DNA of 39,345 bases from Verrucomicrobiota bacterium (lineage in GTDB: Bacteria; Verrucomicrobiota; Verrucomicrobiia; Opitutales; Opitutaceae). The notes beneath the pieces are model-generated. The model was not told the origin of the DNA and did no database searches. It saw only the letters and a program-made list of their open reading frames with translations. Shown in pieces: positions 5,775 to 14,937 of the stretch. The position numbers and the translations under genes are program-made. Location: positions 1-39,345 of the forward strand of contig JAEWIY010000067.1 of assembly GCA_023386835.1 (NCBI GenBank), in the 5' to 3' direction. Position 1 is the first letter of the stretch. Each line of letters starts with the position of its first letter.

Positions 5775-7712
5775 CTACGGCTGGCCTTGGCTGGGCCAGG
5801 TCGCCAGCGGAGCAAGCTCATCCTTCAGCGGTTCGATGTCCTCCGGGGCGAGCCGGACCGCGAGGCGCAACGTCCCCTCGGCCGACGCGCGGAATTCAGC
5901 GAACAGCAGCGTCACGCCGGGATTGGCCGCGTTGAACCCATCGGCCGGCGGTTCGGCTGGCGCGGACTGAAACTCGCCGGGCACGGTCGCGGAAAGCGCC
6001 ACATGCAACGTTTCTCCGCTCTGTCGAAGCACCGCCGCGCGCCCCTGCACCGTCACCTCGGCGCGGGTCGCCAGTTGCCACCGGACCCGTTCACCGGGCC
6101 TCAGCCCCCTCACCTCGTCCTGCACGAGCACGGCTCGTCCCGGCAGGAGTTGGAAACCGCGCCGGACGCTTTCGGCCTGACCGGCGAAGACCGGTGAGGC
6201 CTCCACAATGGCGAACGGATTCTGGATCCCGTTTTCGCCCGTTTGGAAGGCCGTGATCTGCGCATAGCCCTCCACGCGGTGCGGCTGACCGCCAATCGTC
6301 AGGGTGCTGTGGCTGTAGTTGTTGAGACGGTACACACTCCAGCGCTGGGAATCCTGGCTGCGATTCCAGAGATCGATCCCCTTCGACTCCAGCGACTCGT
6401 AGGACTGCGCTCCCAAGTCGACGGCCCAGCGGACGCCATTGAGCTCCAGGATGAACGAGCCCGCATCCATGTGGGCGTGATTCAGCTCGGCCGCACCACC
6501 CTTGAAAGCGAGATAGAAGCCACGCGGATCGTTCCACGACTCGCGAAAGACGCCGATCGGGTTCACGCCTTGGCCGAGCCACCGCAGGGACAACGACGGC
6601 TTGGGCTCCTGCGCCGCCCACTCGGTCCGCGGCCACCAGATGGGAACGAGAGCAAAGAAACGGCTGCGCGCCCGGAAGGGTCGTTGAAGTTCGCCGCCCT
6701 GAAGGTGCCGGTGGTTGAAGAGCAGGAGTCCCGGATCGTTCTGCGTCTGGGCGAACCAATACAGCGCCGGCTCATGCTGCGCCCGCTCCGAGCCATCCGC
6801 AAAGTTGTAGAAGTTGCCCGAGGGCGCCGTGCATTGGAGGAAAGCGCCGGCGCTGGCGAGAAACGCCGGCGACATGGCTTCATTCCACGTCTGTCCCAGC
6901 GCGCTCTGCACCGCGTGCAGCAGAAGAATGTGGAACGTGGTCCCATACGCCCAGTAGTTCGGTCCTTCCGGGTACACGCCGTCGGGCTCGTAGGGCTCGA
7001 GGCCATACCGGATGCCGGCGCGCGCCCGCTGCAGCACGTCCTTGGCGAGTTCAGGTTCATCCTCCGCGACGGCCAACGCACCCAGCACCATTCCGGCGAA
7101 ACAAACCTGGTTCCAATTGTTGGCGGTTTGGTGCCAGCTGTTGTGCGACAGAGTCGGATCGAGCCCAGGACGAATTCCGTGGTTGATGATGGCGGCGCGG
7201 ATCCGTGCGCGGGCGTCCGGTTCGAGGCCTTCAAAACACCAGTCATACGCGATCGCCACCGCCGTCGTCGCCTCAGCCACATCGAGAAAATGAGACGGGT
7301 TCCAATCGCTGAATTCAGCCGCGGCGAGCATCTCCTGCTCCGCCCGCCGCAGGAACACCGGCTCGCCGGTCGTGCGCCAGGCGTAGGCCAGTGGCAGCAG
7401 GCGTTGTACCAACGTGCGGGATACTCCAAGTAGCCGCCGCCCCTCCATTTCCCGGCGGACCGGCGCCACTTCAAGCAACCCGCGCGCATCGGCGAGCACC
7501 GTCTCATGCACGGCCTGCAAAAGCGGGTCGGCACCCCTTCGCTGCTCCAGTTCGCGCCACACGCTCGCCGGCGCCAGCAACCGGGGATGAGACTCCAGCC
7601 CGGCCAACGCGTCCGTCATCGGAGTGGGTGGCGTAATCTGGGCCGCGGCGGGCGCGATGAAACACAGAAGCAGGCCCGGCAGGGGCCAGAGGAGCACACG
7701 CAGTTTTTTCAT
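5775..7712 (-). CDS. Exported heparinase II/III-like polysaccharide lyase
   Basis: A 645-aa predicted periplasmic enzyme of the heparinase II/III / alginate-lyase superfamily, which cleaves uronic-acid-containing polysaccharides by beta-elimination. Signal peptide: MKKLRVLLWPLPGLLLCFIAP, cleaved near AAA-Q. The alpha/alpha-toroid half includes HNSWHQTANNWNQVC and YPEGPNYWAYG, typical of the N-terminal domain. The beta-sandwich half includes HAHMDAGSFILELNG followed by RWAVDLG, the family signature with metal or catalytic His residues. The start at 7712 is chosen because the signal peptide begins there; the frame is open 18 codons further. It lies 75 bp downstream of the GH172 gene on the same strand and probably belongs to the TonB receptor operon. 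A half operator (CCGGATGAGC) lies just upstream of its start. The uronate substrate is unknown. Confidence 0.85.
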   Translation of the reverse strand: MKKLRVLLWPLPGLLLCFIAPAAAQITPPTPMTDALAGLESHPRLLAPASVWRELEQRRGADPLLQAVHETVLADARGLLEVAPVRREMEGRRLLGVSRTLVQRLLPLAYAWRTTGEPVFLRRAEQEMLAAAEFSDWNPSHFLDVAEATTAVAIAYDWCFEGLEPDARARIRAAIINHGIRPGLDPTLSHNSWHQTANNWNQVCFAGMVLGALAVAEDEPELAKDVLQRARAGIRYGLEPYEPDGVYPEGPNYWAYGTTFHILLLHAVQSALGQTWNEAMSPAFLASAGAFLQCTAPSGNFYNFADGSERAQHEPALYWFAQTQNDPGLLLFNHRHLQGGELQRPFRARSRFFALVPIWWPRTEWAAQEPKPSLSLRWLGQGVNPIGVFRESWNDPRGFYLAFKGGAAELNHAHMDAGSFILELNGVRWAVDLGAQSYESLESKGIDLWNRSQDSQRWSVYRLNNYSHSTLTIGGQPHRVEGYAQITAFQTGENGIQNPFAIVEASPVFAGQAESVRRGFQLLPGRAVLVQDEVRGLRPGERVRWQLATRAEVTVQGRAAVLRQSGETLHVALSATVPGEFQSAPAEPPADGFNAANPGVTLLFAEFRASAEGTLRLAVRLAPEDIEPLKDELAPLATWPSQGQP

Positions 7713-7787
7713 TCGTGGGGCTGGCTGCGCGCCGGATGAGCCGGTCGCGTCGGCGTATCCTCCCAAGACGCGATCGGTCGGTCGAGT

Positions 7788-8885
7788 TCAGATGATCTCG
7801 AGCGCGTCGCGATCCGGCAGCGGGGGAAACGGCGCCGTCGGGAGCGTCTGATACCAGAAAGCGACAGAGGCGATGTCGTCCTGGAGCGGCAGATACCGAT
7901 CGCCCGAGCGCCAGCCGAGCGCCTGAATCGTGACGCGCAGATCCTGCTCAAACCGGATCGGGTCCATGATGTGCCAGCGGTAGAGCCCGTACCGATTGGG
8001 CCACGGGAACGACGCCGCGTACGGCCCCTGAGGTTTTGCGATCAGCGGCATGCCGGCGTACGGCGTCGTGTAGGTTTCGTAGGCCTTGGTGGCGGAGTTG
8101 ATGAAGCAATACGAGCCGCAGAAATAATCCTCGGTCCCCGTGCCGCAGATGGTCGGCCACTCCCCATCACCGTCGAGGTAGAACTTGATTTCGCCTTCGC
8201 CCCACCAGCCACCGTTGTTCGTGCCCCACGCCATCACGGTGCCAACGTAGTGCCCGCGGCCACGCACCCCATCGAGAATCGTATAGACCTGCTGGTACGG
8301 CAGCGGATTGGTGCGACGAAACTGCGCGTGGAAGTACGCCGCGTCGTCCGGCACGTCGGTCAGGGTGTAGTTGATTTGGTAGAACAACGTCATCTCGGCG
8401 TCATCCAGGTTTGTCAGGGTGATGCGGCAGCGACGGCGGAACGGCATCTCCCAATAACAATTGAAGGCGCTGCCGGGATTCACGCACACCGGGAGCGAGA
8501 CCAGCGGCGCGTATTGGCCCCACGTGGCGCCGAAGAAGTCGCCCAACGGGCACTCGACCGACGGTGCTTCCTGCTCGTCCCAAAAGAACCGGAGGATGGC
8601 GAATCGCCAGTTGCCGGTCGGCGTCATCCAGATCTGCTGAATTGCGCCACTCTCCCGAATATCGGCGAGCACGCGCGTCTCGCCGGCTTTCACGTGCACG
8701 GCCGGATTGATCTTCCAGCCGGGCCCGAGATCACGCGCGTAGCGGGAACTAGTTCCCTCCGTGGCGCGTCCACCCTGCCCTTTGCCGCCGGTGGGATTCT
8801 CCGCGCTCAACGAGCGGGTGCGGGCTGAGGATAGTCGGGAGAGATTGCCGAGGTGCAGACCGAGTCCGTTGAACGTTTCAGCCAT
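7788..8885 (-). CDS. GH172 (DUF2961) family glycoside hydrolase
   Basis: A 365-aa protein of the DUF2961 family, now glycoside hydrolase family 172. Characterised members act on alpha-D-fructofuranosidic or alpha-D-arabinofuranosidic linkages. Typical features in order: an N-terminal strand region ending in the substrate loop SRYARD, PLGDFFG near residue 114, the acidic GEGEIKFYLDGDGEWPTI region, and the signature GTGTEDYF near 255, which contains the conserved Glu residues thought to be catalytic. Length matches the family. No signal peptide is seen, so cytoplasmic action is likely unless the start is wrong. It follows the TonB receptor by 50 bp and precedes the lyase by 75 bp, suggesting one operon. 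The exact substrate is not predictable. Confidence 0.88.
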   Translation of the reverse strand: MAETFNGLGLHLGNLSRLSSARTRSLSAENPTGGKGQGGRATEGTSSRYARDLGPGWKINPAVHVKAGETRVLADIRESGAIQQIWMTPTGNWRFAILRFFWDEQEAPSVECPLGDFFGATWGQYAPLVSLPVCVNPGSAFNCYWEMPFRRRCRITLTNLDDAEMTLFYQINYTLTDVPDDAAYFHAQFRRTNPLPYQQVYTILDGVRGRGHYVGTVMAWGTNNGGWWGEGEIKFYLDGDGEWPTICGTGTEDYFCGSYCFINSATKAYETYTTPYAGMPLIAKPQGPYAASFPWPNRYGLYRWHIMDPIRFEQDLRVTIQALGWRSGDRYLPLQDDIASVAFWYQTLPTAPFPPLPDRDALEII

Positions 8886-8934
8886 GATGCAAAAGGTGCG
8901 GTAACCACAGACCGGGAAACGAGGCCCCCGGTTC

Positions 8935-11934
8935 TCAGAAGTCGAACGTCACGCTGAGGCTGTAGCGCCGCGGTTCGAAGTAATAGGTCAGGAGGTTGGC
9001 CGTGCCGCCGGAGAAGTTCGACGCGAGCACTTGCAGGTCATCGTTGTCCAGCAGGTTGTCGACATTGAGCTGCACCTTGGTCTTCACGCCGCGCCAGGGT
9101 TTCAACTCATACGCCAGCATCGCATTCACCAGGTAATAGGAGCGGCCCTTGACCACCCGGTGGTTCAGCGGGTCCGTCGTGTCGATGCCCAGGATCGCTT
9201 CGCCCCGGTAATTCGCGCCGCCACCCACGGTCAACCCGCGCAATGGTCCATCCCGAAGCGTATAGGTGGTAAACAGATTGGCGTTCCAGGGACGCGCGTT
9301 CACCTCCGGCTGATCGTTGCGGGCGAGGTCATAGGCGATCTGTTGGTCCAGGTCGTCGAGCAGGGCGCCCACGGTATTGTTGCCAAGTATGCCAGGCGGG
9401 CGCCCCGTGTTGTAGGGCAATGATCGATACTGCTCCCACTCCGCCCGGTGCTGCTCCACGTACTCGATCAGCCGCGAGTCCACGCCGGAGGTGACATTCT
9501 CGGCCTTGCTCACGTTGAACATCAACCGCCAGCTCGGCGTGAGGTTGGCCACCACCTCGAGCTCATAACCGTCCGACACCGTGGCCACGGTGTCGCTGCC
9601 GAAAGCATTGTGCGGGTCCTCCAGTTCCTCGCCCGGGCCGTTGTTCACGATCGTCGTCCAGATCGCGTCGATGTACTGGTCCACCAGCCCATTGAACCCC
9701 TGGGACTGGTTCTCCTGCTTTACCCGGAACCAGCCGACGGTTGCATACACGCGATCGTTCAGCAGCCGGAACTTGAAACCGGCATCTGAGCCCTTGCCCG
9801 TGACGGGACCGATCAACTGCTGTTCGTTCTCATCGCCGTAGAGCACTCCCCCCTGCGGACGGAAGTTGGTCGAACGATTGCCATAGACGCTCACCTGGGG
9901 CGTCAACGCGACCACCGCGCCGAGCGTATGGGTCTGTTCCGACTCGTCCGTATCCGGTGTAGCGCGACGCTCGAATCCCAGCGCCTCGCCCGTCGTCTCG
10001 TCAAACTCCGTGTCGGCCTGGAACTCCTCGATCGAGTCCCAGCGCACCCCGGCAGTCGTGACCACCCGGCCCTCCCAGAACGAGCTTTGCACGGCCAGCG
10101 CCGCCGAGTCCACCGTCTGCCAGGTCTTGCCCCAGCCGCCCCGGACCCAGCCATCCTCGAACCCGTATTCAGGAGCACCGTACATCCGGCCGGCCGGGAT
10201 CGGATGCGTCAGGGGGTCCGGCATGCCGCGCTCGGGCAGCGATTCGCTGAACGGGTCAATGTGCGCCAGGCGCAGGACGGTGTTGAACGAGTGCGTGTAG
10301 TCGGGATTCGGCCGGTCGGCGGCGATGTTGGTTTCAAAGAACCCCTGCGACTCGTTCTGCTCCTTGGCCCGTGAGACAAACGCCAGGAGGTTGTGCGTGC
10401 CGAGACGGTCGAGCTCGACTTCGTAGTTGCCGCTCAAGCGGTAATCATCACGAACACTGCGACCACGCTCCGTGCTCGGATTGCCCCAGATCATCAGGTC
10501 GCCCACGTAAGGGTTGGGCATGCTCTCGTTGAACTGCACGCCGCCGAGCAATCCGACCGGAGTCTCGACGGCATTTGGCGACAGCACGCCATTCCATGAA
10601 CGATCCGCGTTAAATGTCGGCAGCGTCGTGGTGACATCGTACCCGAGCGCGATCTGGGCAAACCCGACCGGCTCGGCCCGGAACGTTTTGACCTGCTGCC
10701 GGCTGACGGACGCTTGCAGGAAAAGGCGGCCGATCTGCTGGTCGAGGAAGGCGGACGCGAGGTAGTAGTCGGTGTCGGTGTAGTTGCCGGGCCCGACCGG
10801 ATTCCCCGAGCGCGGGAAGACGGACTCATCCTCCAAGTTCCGGGGATTGTTGAAGCCGGCGAGGTTGTTCGCATACGAGCGCCGATAGAAACGTTGTCCC
10901 TGGGCTGGAAAGCCGAACGCGTTGGACTGACCGAACCATTGCGGCTGATAATTCAGCGGATTGCCGCCGGCATCGGTCAACACCCCCTGGCGGCCGACGC
11001 CAAACGTGCGCAGCGTGCCACCGGGAACAAACTGCGTGAAGTTGTCGTCACCCTCGGTCTCGGCGATCTCCGGTGTGCCGAACGGAAAAAAGCGGCTGCC
11101 GGCCGCGGCCCAATCGGAAATCTGTTCGTAGGGCGCCCAAGGCCGCACCCGGTTCTGGTGCAGGTCTCCCACCTCGCCCTGCAGCCGCAGGCTGGTTGTC
11201 TCCCCCAAGCGGGCCTGCACGGCCAGTGCGCCGCGCTTCTGGTCATCCTCTTCGAAGTCGCGGTACCCATCGGCGTCCTGCCCCATCACGTTCAACCGCA
11301 CGGCCAGCCGATCCTCGATCAGGGCCTGATTCGCATCGATCCGCGCCCGCTGCTTGTTCCAACGTGCCGTCCAGAGCTCAACCTGGGTGAAGTCCCGCTG
11401 CAGGTTTGCGCGTTTCGGCGTCGTATCGATGATCCCGCCCGCACCACCGATACCGAACAGGATCGAGTTCGGTCCGCGCGCGATATCGATGCGTTCGATA
11501 TTAAACGCGTCGCTTCCAATGAGGGTGGGAAAATACTCGCGGGTCGCCTGGACGTTTCGATAGCCGCGGATCTGGAACAGGAAATCGTTCCGCGTCAGGT
11601 TCAGGCCGGTGAAGTCGCCGATGTCGTTGCCGGCGTTGGTGGCGTACTCCATCGCTTGTTCGATGTTGGTCGCCCCGATGTCGCTGATCAGTTCGCTGGT
11701 GAGCACCGAGATCGCGACCGGCGTTTTCTCCAGCGGAGTGTTGAGCCGGCTGCCGGCCAGCGTGCTGGTGGCCACGTATCCGACATCTTGATCGGTGCGA
11801 ACTTCAAAGGGCGACAATACGACGGTCCCGTCAGGAGCGGGCGGTTCGTTCGCGGGCATACTTTGGGACTGAACCGATAACGGCAGGCCGGCGGCAAAAA
11901 CCGGCACCGGAAAGAGACGCTTGAGCAGGTGCAT
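8935..11934 (-). CDS. TonB-dependent outer-membrane receptor (first)
   Basis: A 999-aa outer-membrane receptor that imports oligosaccharides or chelates using TonB energy. It starts with a signal peptide (MHLLKRLFPVPVFAAGLPLS) and then carries VVLSPFEV, the probable TonB box of verrucomicrobial receptors. A plug domain (roughly residues 60-200) includes TPVAISVLTSELI and RIDIARGPNSILFG. A 22-strand barrel follows and ends in RRYSLSVTFDF, a typical C-terminal aromatic strand. The start at 11934 begins the signal peptide; the frame runs 51 codons further upstream but that part is Arg-rich. It is likely the first gene of an operon with GH172 and the lyase. An operator-like palindrome (12021-12036) lies about 90 bp upstream. 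Confidence 0.95.
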   Translation of the reverse strand: MHLLKRLFPVPVFAAGLPLSVQSQSMPANEPPAPDGTVVLSPFEVRTDQDVGYVATSTLAGSRLNTPLEKTPVAISVLTSELISDIGATNIEQAMEYATNAGNDIGDFTGLNLTRNDFLFQIRGYRNVQATREYFPTLIGSDAFNIERIDIARGPNSILFGIGGAGGIIDTTPKRANLQRDFTQVELWTARWNKQRARIDANQALIEDRLAVRLNVMGQDADGYRDFEEDDQKRGALAVQARLGETTSLRLQGEVGDLHQNRVRPWAPYEQISDWAAAGSRFFPFGTPEIAETEGDDNFTQFVPGGTLRTFGVGRQGVLTDAGGNPLNYQPQWFGQSNAFGFPAQGQRFYRRSYANNLAGFNNPRNLEDESVFPRSGNPVGPGNYTDTDYYLASAFLDQQIGRLFLQASVSRQQVKTFRAEPVGFAQIALGYDVTTTLPTFNADRSWNGVLSPNAVETPVGLLGGVQFNESMPNPYVGDLMIWGNPSTERGRSVRDDYRLSGNYEVELDRLGTHNLLAFVSRAKEQNESQGFFETNIAADRPNPDYTHSFNTVLRLAHIDPFSESLPERGMPDPLTHPIPAGRMYGAPEYGFEDGWVRGGWGKTWQTVDSAALAVQSSFWEGRVVTTAGVRWDSIEEFQADTEFDETTGEALGFERRATPDTDESEQTHTLGAVVALTPQVSVYGNRSTNFRPQGGVLYGDENEQQLIGPVTGKGSDAGFKFRLLNDRVYATVGWFRVKQENQSQGFNGLVDQYIDAIWTTIVNNGPGEELEDPHNAFGSDTVATVSDGYELEVVANLTPSWRLMFNVSKAENVTSGVDSRLIEYVEQHRAEWEQYRSLPYNTGRPPGILGNNTVGALLDDLDQQIAYDLARNDQPEVNARPWNANLFTTYTLRDGPLRGLTVGGGANYRGEAILGIDTTDPLNHRVVKGRSYYLVNAMLAYELKPWRGVKTKVQLNVDNLLDNDDLQVLASNFSGGTANLLTYYFEPRRYSLSVTFDF

Positions 11935-12169
11935 GTTTGCGGGGGGTTCAACGCCGCGCAGCCGGCGAGCGCAGCCTCTCTTGAAAACTTCGTCCTCAGC
12001 CACCGCGCAACGAACGCCCTGCTCATCCCGGTGATCCTGCTTTCCCCCTGGGCCTCGCTTTCGCAGAAGCCGCATCCACGCGCGCAATCAGCCGGCGGGG
12101 ACAACCCGCCGGCGCTTCAACGCCACCCCAGCGCGGCCTTCCTGGTCGAAGGACGCGCGCGACGCCGCC
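11935..12169. other. Promoter region of the first TonB receptor operon
   Basis: A 235-bp non-coding stretch between the rhamnosidase stop and the receptor start, both on the minus strand. It contains the LacI-type operator candidate at 12021-12036. No terminator hairpin for the rhamnosidase transcript was recognised. Confidence 0.5.
12021..12036. promoter_or_regulatory. Candidate LacI operator GCTCATCCCGGTGATC
   Basis: Matches the TCA-N6-TGA pattern with CCGG in the spacer that is shared by seven intergenic sites in this locus. It lies 87 bp upstream of the TonB receptor start, in the only promoter-sized gap of that operon. Confidence 0.65.
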
Positions 12170-14935
12170 TCAGCGTCCCTCGCCGCCGACTCCTGCTTCC
12201 AGCGGCCGCCCAGCCCTCACCGTCGGAGCCGGGCAGGTGAAGCGGTAAGCGCCGGACGGAACCTTGATGATGGTTCGGTTGCCGTCGTGGCCGGCCACAA
12301 TCATGTGGCGGCCTTCGGCCAGCGGCTGGTGGCTCTCCCGAATGGAGTCAGCCGCCAGTGTCGGCAGATGGACGGCGGCGTGGCCGTTCGGCGGCACCGT
12401 CAGGTCCAGCTCGAACAAAGCGTCGCTCCGCCGCCACGCCACGGAGATCCGCCCGGTGATCGCGTCGAAGTGCCCCCGCGCCATGTGCAACTCCGGTCGA
12501 TCCACCACGCCTGGCCGAACGATGAATGTGCGGAAACCCGCGGCCTCATTGGACGGCTGAATCCCCAACACGCCGTGCACGAACCAGGCGCCGACAAACA
12601 GGTACGAACTGTGCAGGTGCGAGCTGGCGTCGGCCCCCCACGATTCCCAAAACGTGGTCGCGCCCTGCTCGATCATGGCGCCCCATCCAGGTTCGTCGGT
12701 GCGATTGACCATCGTATAGATCAGGTCGTCGCGGCGTGCCTCCATCAACAGCTGGAACAGGAACGCACCACCGGTAATGCCCGCGTGGATATGGCCTTCC
12801 CGCACGACCATGATCTCGTGCTCCAGCCGCCGCCATACCGCTTTCCGCAGGGACGGCGGCGGCACGTTCACCAACAACGCGATGGCCAGGTAGGCCTGCG
12901 ATCCATTCACGTAGCTCGCATCCTCGGGATGAAAGAACGCCGGATGGACGGCTCGTCGCACCTCGTCCGCGCGGCGGAGCCAGGCTTCGCGCTGCTCCTG
13001 GCGGCCAAGAATCGCGGCAATCTCGGCGGCGATCTGCAGGTTGTGGATCCAATAGCAGTTGTTGAAGAACAGGGTCTCGCGCGTGTCGCCGTTCACGTCT
13101 TCCGCCCCGGGCCACAACCAGTCGCCCAGGAAATCCCATTTGCCGCCGTACCGGCCGAGCATCGCGCCGTCGGCCTTGGTCTCCAGGAAAGCCAGCCAGC
13201 GTTCAATCGTCGTGAAATTCTCCTCCAGGATCCGCGTGTCACCGTAGCGGCGATACCCCTCCCAGGGCAGGTGCACACAATACCCGCTCCAGGCGGGGCC
13301 GCCCCCACCCCAGTACGTCGGGGCCGTGTACGGCAGGTTGCCTTCCTCATGTCCGTCGGCGCCCGCCTCTCCGGGAAGAATCCCAATCCCCCACGTCGGG
13401 GCTCGTCCCTGCACGTCGCGCCAGTCCTGGGCCCATTTGGTGTAGAAGGCTCCCAGCTTGAACAGGCTGAGGCCCGTCAGCGTCGTGGCGTGCGCATCGC
13501 CGCCGTAGCCCATGCGCTCCCGGTGCGGGCAGTCGACCACGTAGGCTCCGACCGTCAGATTTTCGAACGTCCACGCCGCCGTGGCGAAGATCTGATTGAG
13601 GAGCGGCACGGAACATTCGAAAGCCGCCGCCGGCGCGTAGGCCGGCCGGACCAGCCAGGCCGTCACGTCACCGGGCGTCGGATACGTGCGCAGCCCCGAA
13701 ACCGTCACCCAACGGCCCACGCCATAATTGAATCGGTTGCGGAAAGCGCCCCGCCCCGTCGGCCCGATCACGTACGCGCTGTGCAACGCATGGGTCATGC
13801 GTTCGTCCGCGCGTTCGGAATACTCGATCTCCACCTGTTCTCCCGGCTCCCCCTCCACCGGTAGGTCCAGCCATCCGGCGACGTTGCGCCCAAAATCATA
13901 GCGCGCAGTGCCGTCAGCATCCGCGCGACCAACCGCCCGCAACTCCGTGACGCGCTGATTCGGTTCCGCGCAATCGGCCGACAGTCTTAACCTCGGCTGA
14001 AACTCCTGCGCGAACGTCCATCCGGAATCGTCGAAGTCCACACACGCCCAGGCGGGCTCTTCGAGCCGCGCGTCATACGCTTCGCCACCAAAGTCGCGAA
14101 ACTCCCACGAGCCCAGCAGACGGCTCGGGCTCGGGTGCGTTCGCCAGGTCGCATCCGTTCCGAAACGCAAGCCACGCCCACCGGGAAGATCCACGTCGAA
14201 CTGTCCCAGCACGAGCGGTGCACGCGGTTTGTCCTCCGTCACAAACTTCGAAAAGCTCGACCAACCCGTGCCGAGCCAGATCGCGAGAACGTTGTCCCCG
14301 GCTCGCAGCAGCGATCCGATCTCGTAGGCGACGTAGCGGGCCCGCTTGGAATTATCGGTGACGTTCGGCACCAACACCGCGTCACCGACCTTCAGCCCGT
14401 TCACATACAGCTCGTGAAATCCAACGGACGCGACGAACGCCGTCGCGCGCGTCGGTGCCGCTGGCAGGTTCACCACGCGTCTCAGCCAGGCATCCGGCAA
14501 GGTGTTCGGCACTGGTTGCGCCGGAAGCGTCCGGTCGAGCGACTCGCCCGTGCCGATCCATCGTGCCGTCCAGAAGGCCGCATCAAGGGCACCCATCGTC
14601 CAGCACGCGACCTCGCTCCATTCGGACCAGTCGGACTGTTGGTCACGCACCCGCACGCGCCAGTAGCAGCATTGCCGCGCCCGGAGCGCCGCCCCCACGT
14701 ACTCCACGTGGCACGTGCGGGACGACTCCACTTCACCCGAGTCCCACAGATCGCCACCGACGCAGGCGGGTTGCGAGGACACGCGAAGCTGATACGCCGT
14801 CTGCCAGAGCGCACGCCCCGCCTCGGAGCGCGTCTGTAGTTCCCAGGTGAGTCGCGGGCGGGGAACGTCGACGCCCAGCGGGTTGAGTCGGTACTCGGTC
14901 CGCAAGGCGGTGGGATAAAGCGAGGCTGATCCCAT
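12170..14935 (-). CDS. Alpha-L-rhamnosidase, GH78
   Basis: A 921-aa inverting glycosidase that removes terminal alpha-L-rhamnose. Order of parts: N-terminal fibronectin-like domain (RTEYRLNPLGVDVPRPRLTWEL), rhamnosidase N domain with a lectin-like fold (FVASVGFHELYVNGLKVG), then the (alpha/alpha)6 catalytic barrel. The GH78 signature DCPHRERMGYGGDAH holds the catalytic acid region, and GATTFWESWG holds the second conserved Glu. A C-terminal beta domain follows. The start MGSASLYPTALRTEYRLNPLG at 14935 is preferred over the ORF's first ATG because it leaves 2 nt after the stop of the upstream glycosidase gene, so the two are translationally linked. No signal peptide is seen, pointing to cytoplasmic action on imported oligosaccharides. 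Confidence 0.93.
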   Translation of the reverse strand: MGSASLYPTALRTEYRLNPLGVDVPRPRLTWELQTRSEAGRALWQTAYQLRVSSQPACVGGDLWDSGEVESSRTCHVEYVGAALRARQCCYWRVRVRDQQSDWSEWSEVACWTMGALDAAFWTARWIGTGESLDRTLPAQPVPNTLPDAWLRRVVNLPAAPTRATAFVASVGFHELYVNGLKVGDAVLVPNVTDNSKRARYVAYEIGSLLRAGDNVLAIWLGTGWSSFSKFVTEDKPRAPLVLGQFDVDLPGGRGLRFGTDATWRTHPSPSRLLGSWEFRDFGGEAYDARLEEPAWACVDFDDSGWTFAQEFQPRLRLSADCAEPNQRVTELRAVGRADADGTARYDFGRNVAGWLDLPVEGEPGEQVEIEYSERADERMTHALHSAYVIGPTGRGAFRNRFNYGVGRWVTVSGLRTYPTPGDVTAWLVRPAYAPAAAFECSVPLLNQIFATAAWTFENLTVGAYVVDCPHRERMGYGGDAHATTLTGLSLFKLGAFYTKWAQDWRDVQGRAPTWGIGILPGEAGADGHEEGNLPYTAPTYWGGGGPAWSGYCVHLPWEGYRRYGDTRILEENFTTIERWLAFLETKADGAMLGRYGGKWDFLGDWLWPGAEDVNGDTRETLFFNNCYWIHNLQIAAEIAAILGRQEQREAWLRRADEVRRAVHPAFFHPEDASYVNGSQAYLAIALLVNVPPPSLRKAVWRRLEHEIMVVREGHIHAGITGGAFLFQLLMEARRDDLIYTMVNRTDEPGWGAMIEQGATTFWESWGADASSHLHSSYLFVGAWFVHGVLGIQPSNEAAGFRTFIVRPGVVDRPELHMARGHFDAITGRISVAWRRSDALFELDLTVPPNGHAAVHLPTLAADSIRESHQPLAEGRHMIVAGHDGNRTIIKVPSGAYRFTCPAPTVRAGRPLEAGVGGEGR

Positions 14936-14937
14936 GC

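Noticed and set aside
6243..7433. Plus-strand frame of 396 codons inside the lyase gene
   Set aside because: Low-complexity Arg/Val-rich product typical of antisense frames in GC-rich DNA; the minus-strand lyase has clear family motifs.
12287..13864. Plus-strand frame of 525 codons inside the rhamnosidase gene
   Set aside because: No recognisable domain and extreme Arg/His/Gln content; the GH78 gene on the other strand explains the openness.
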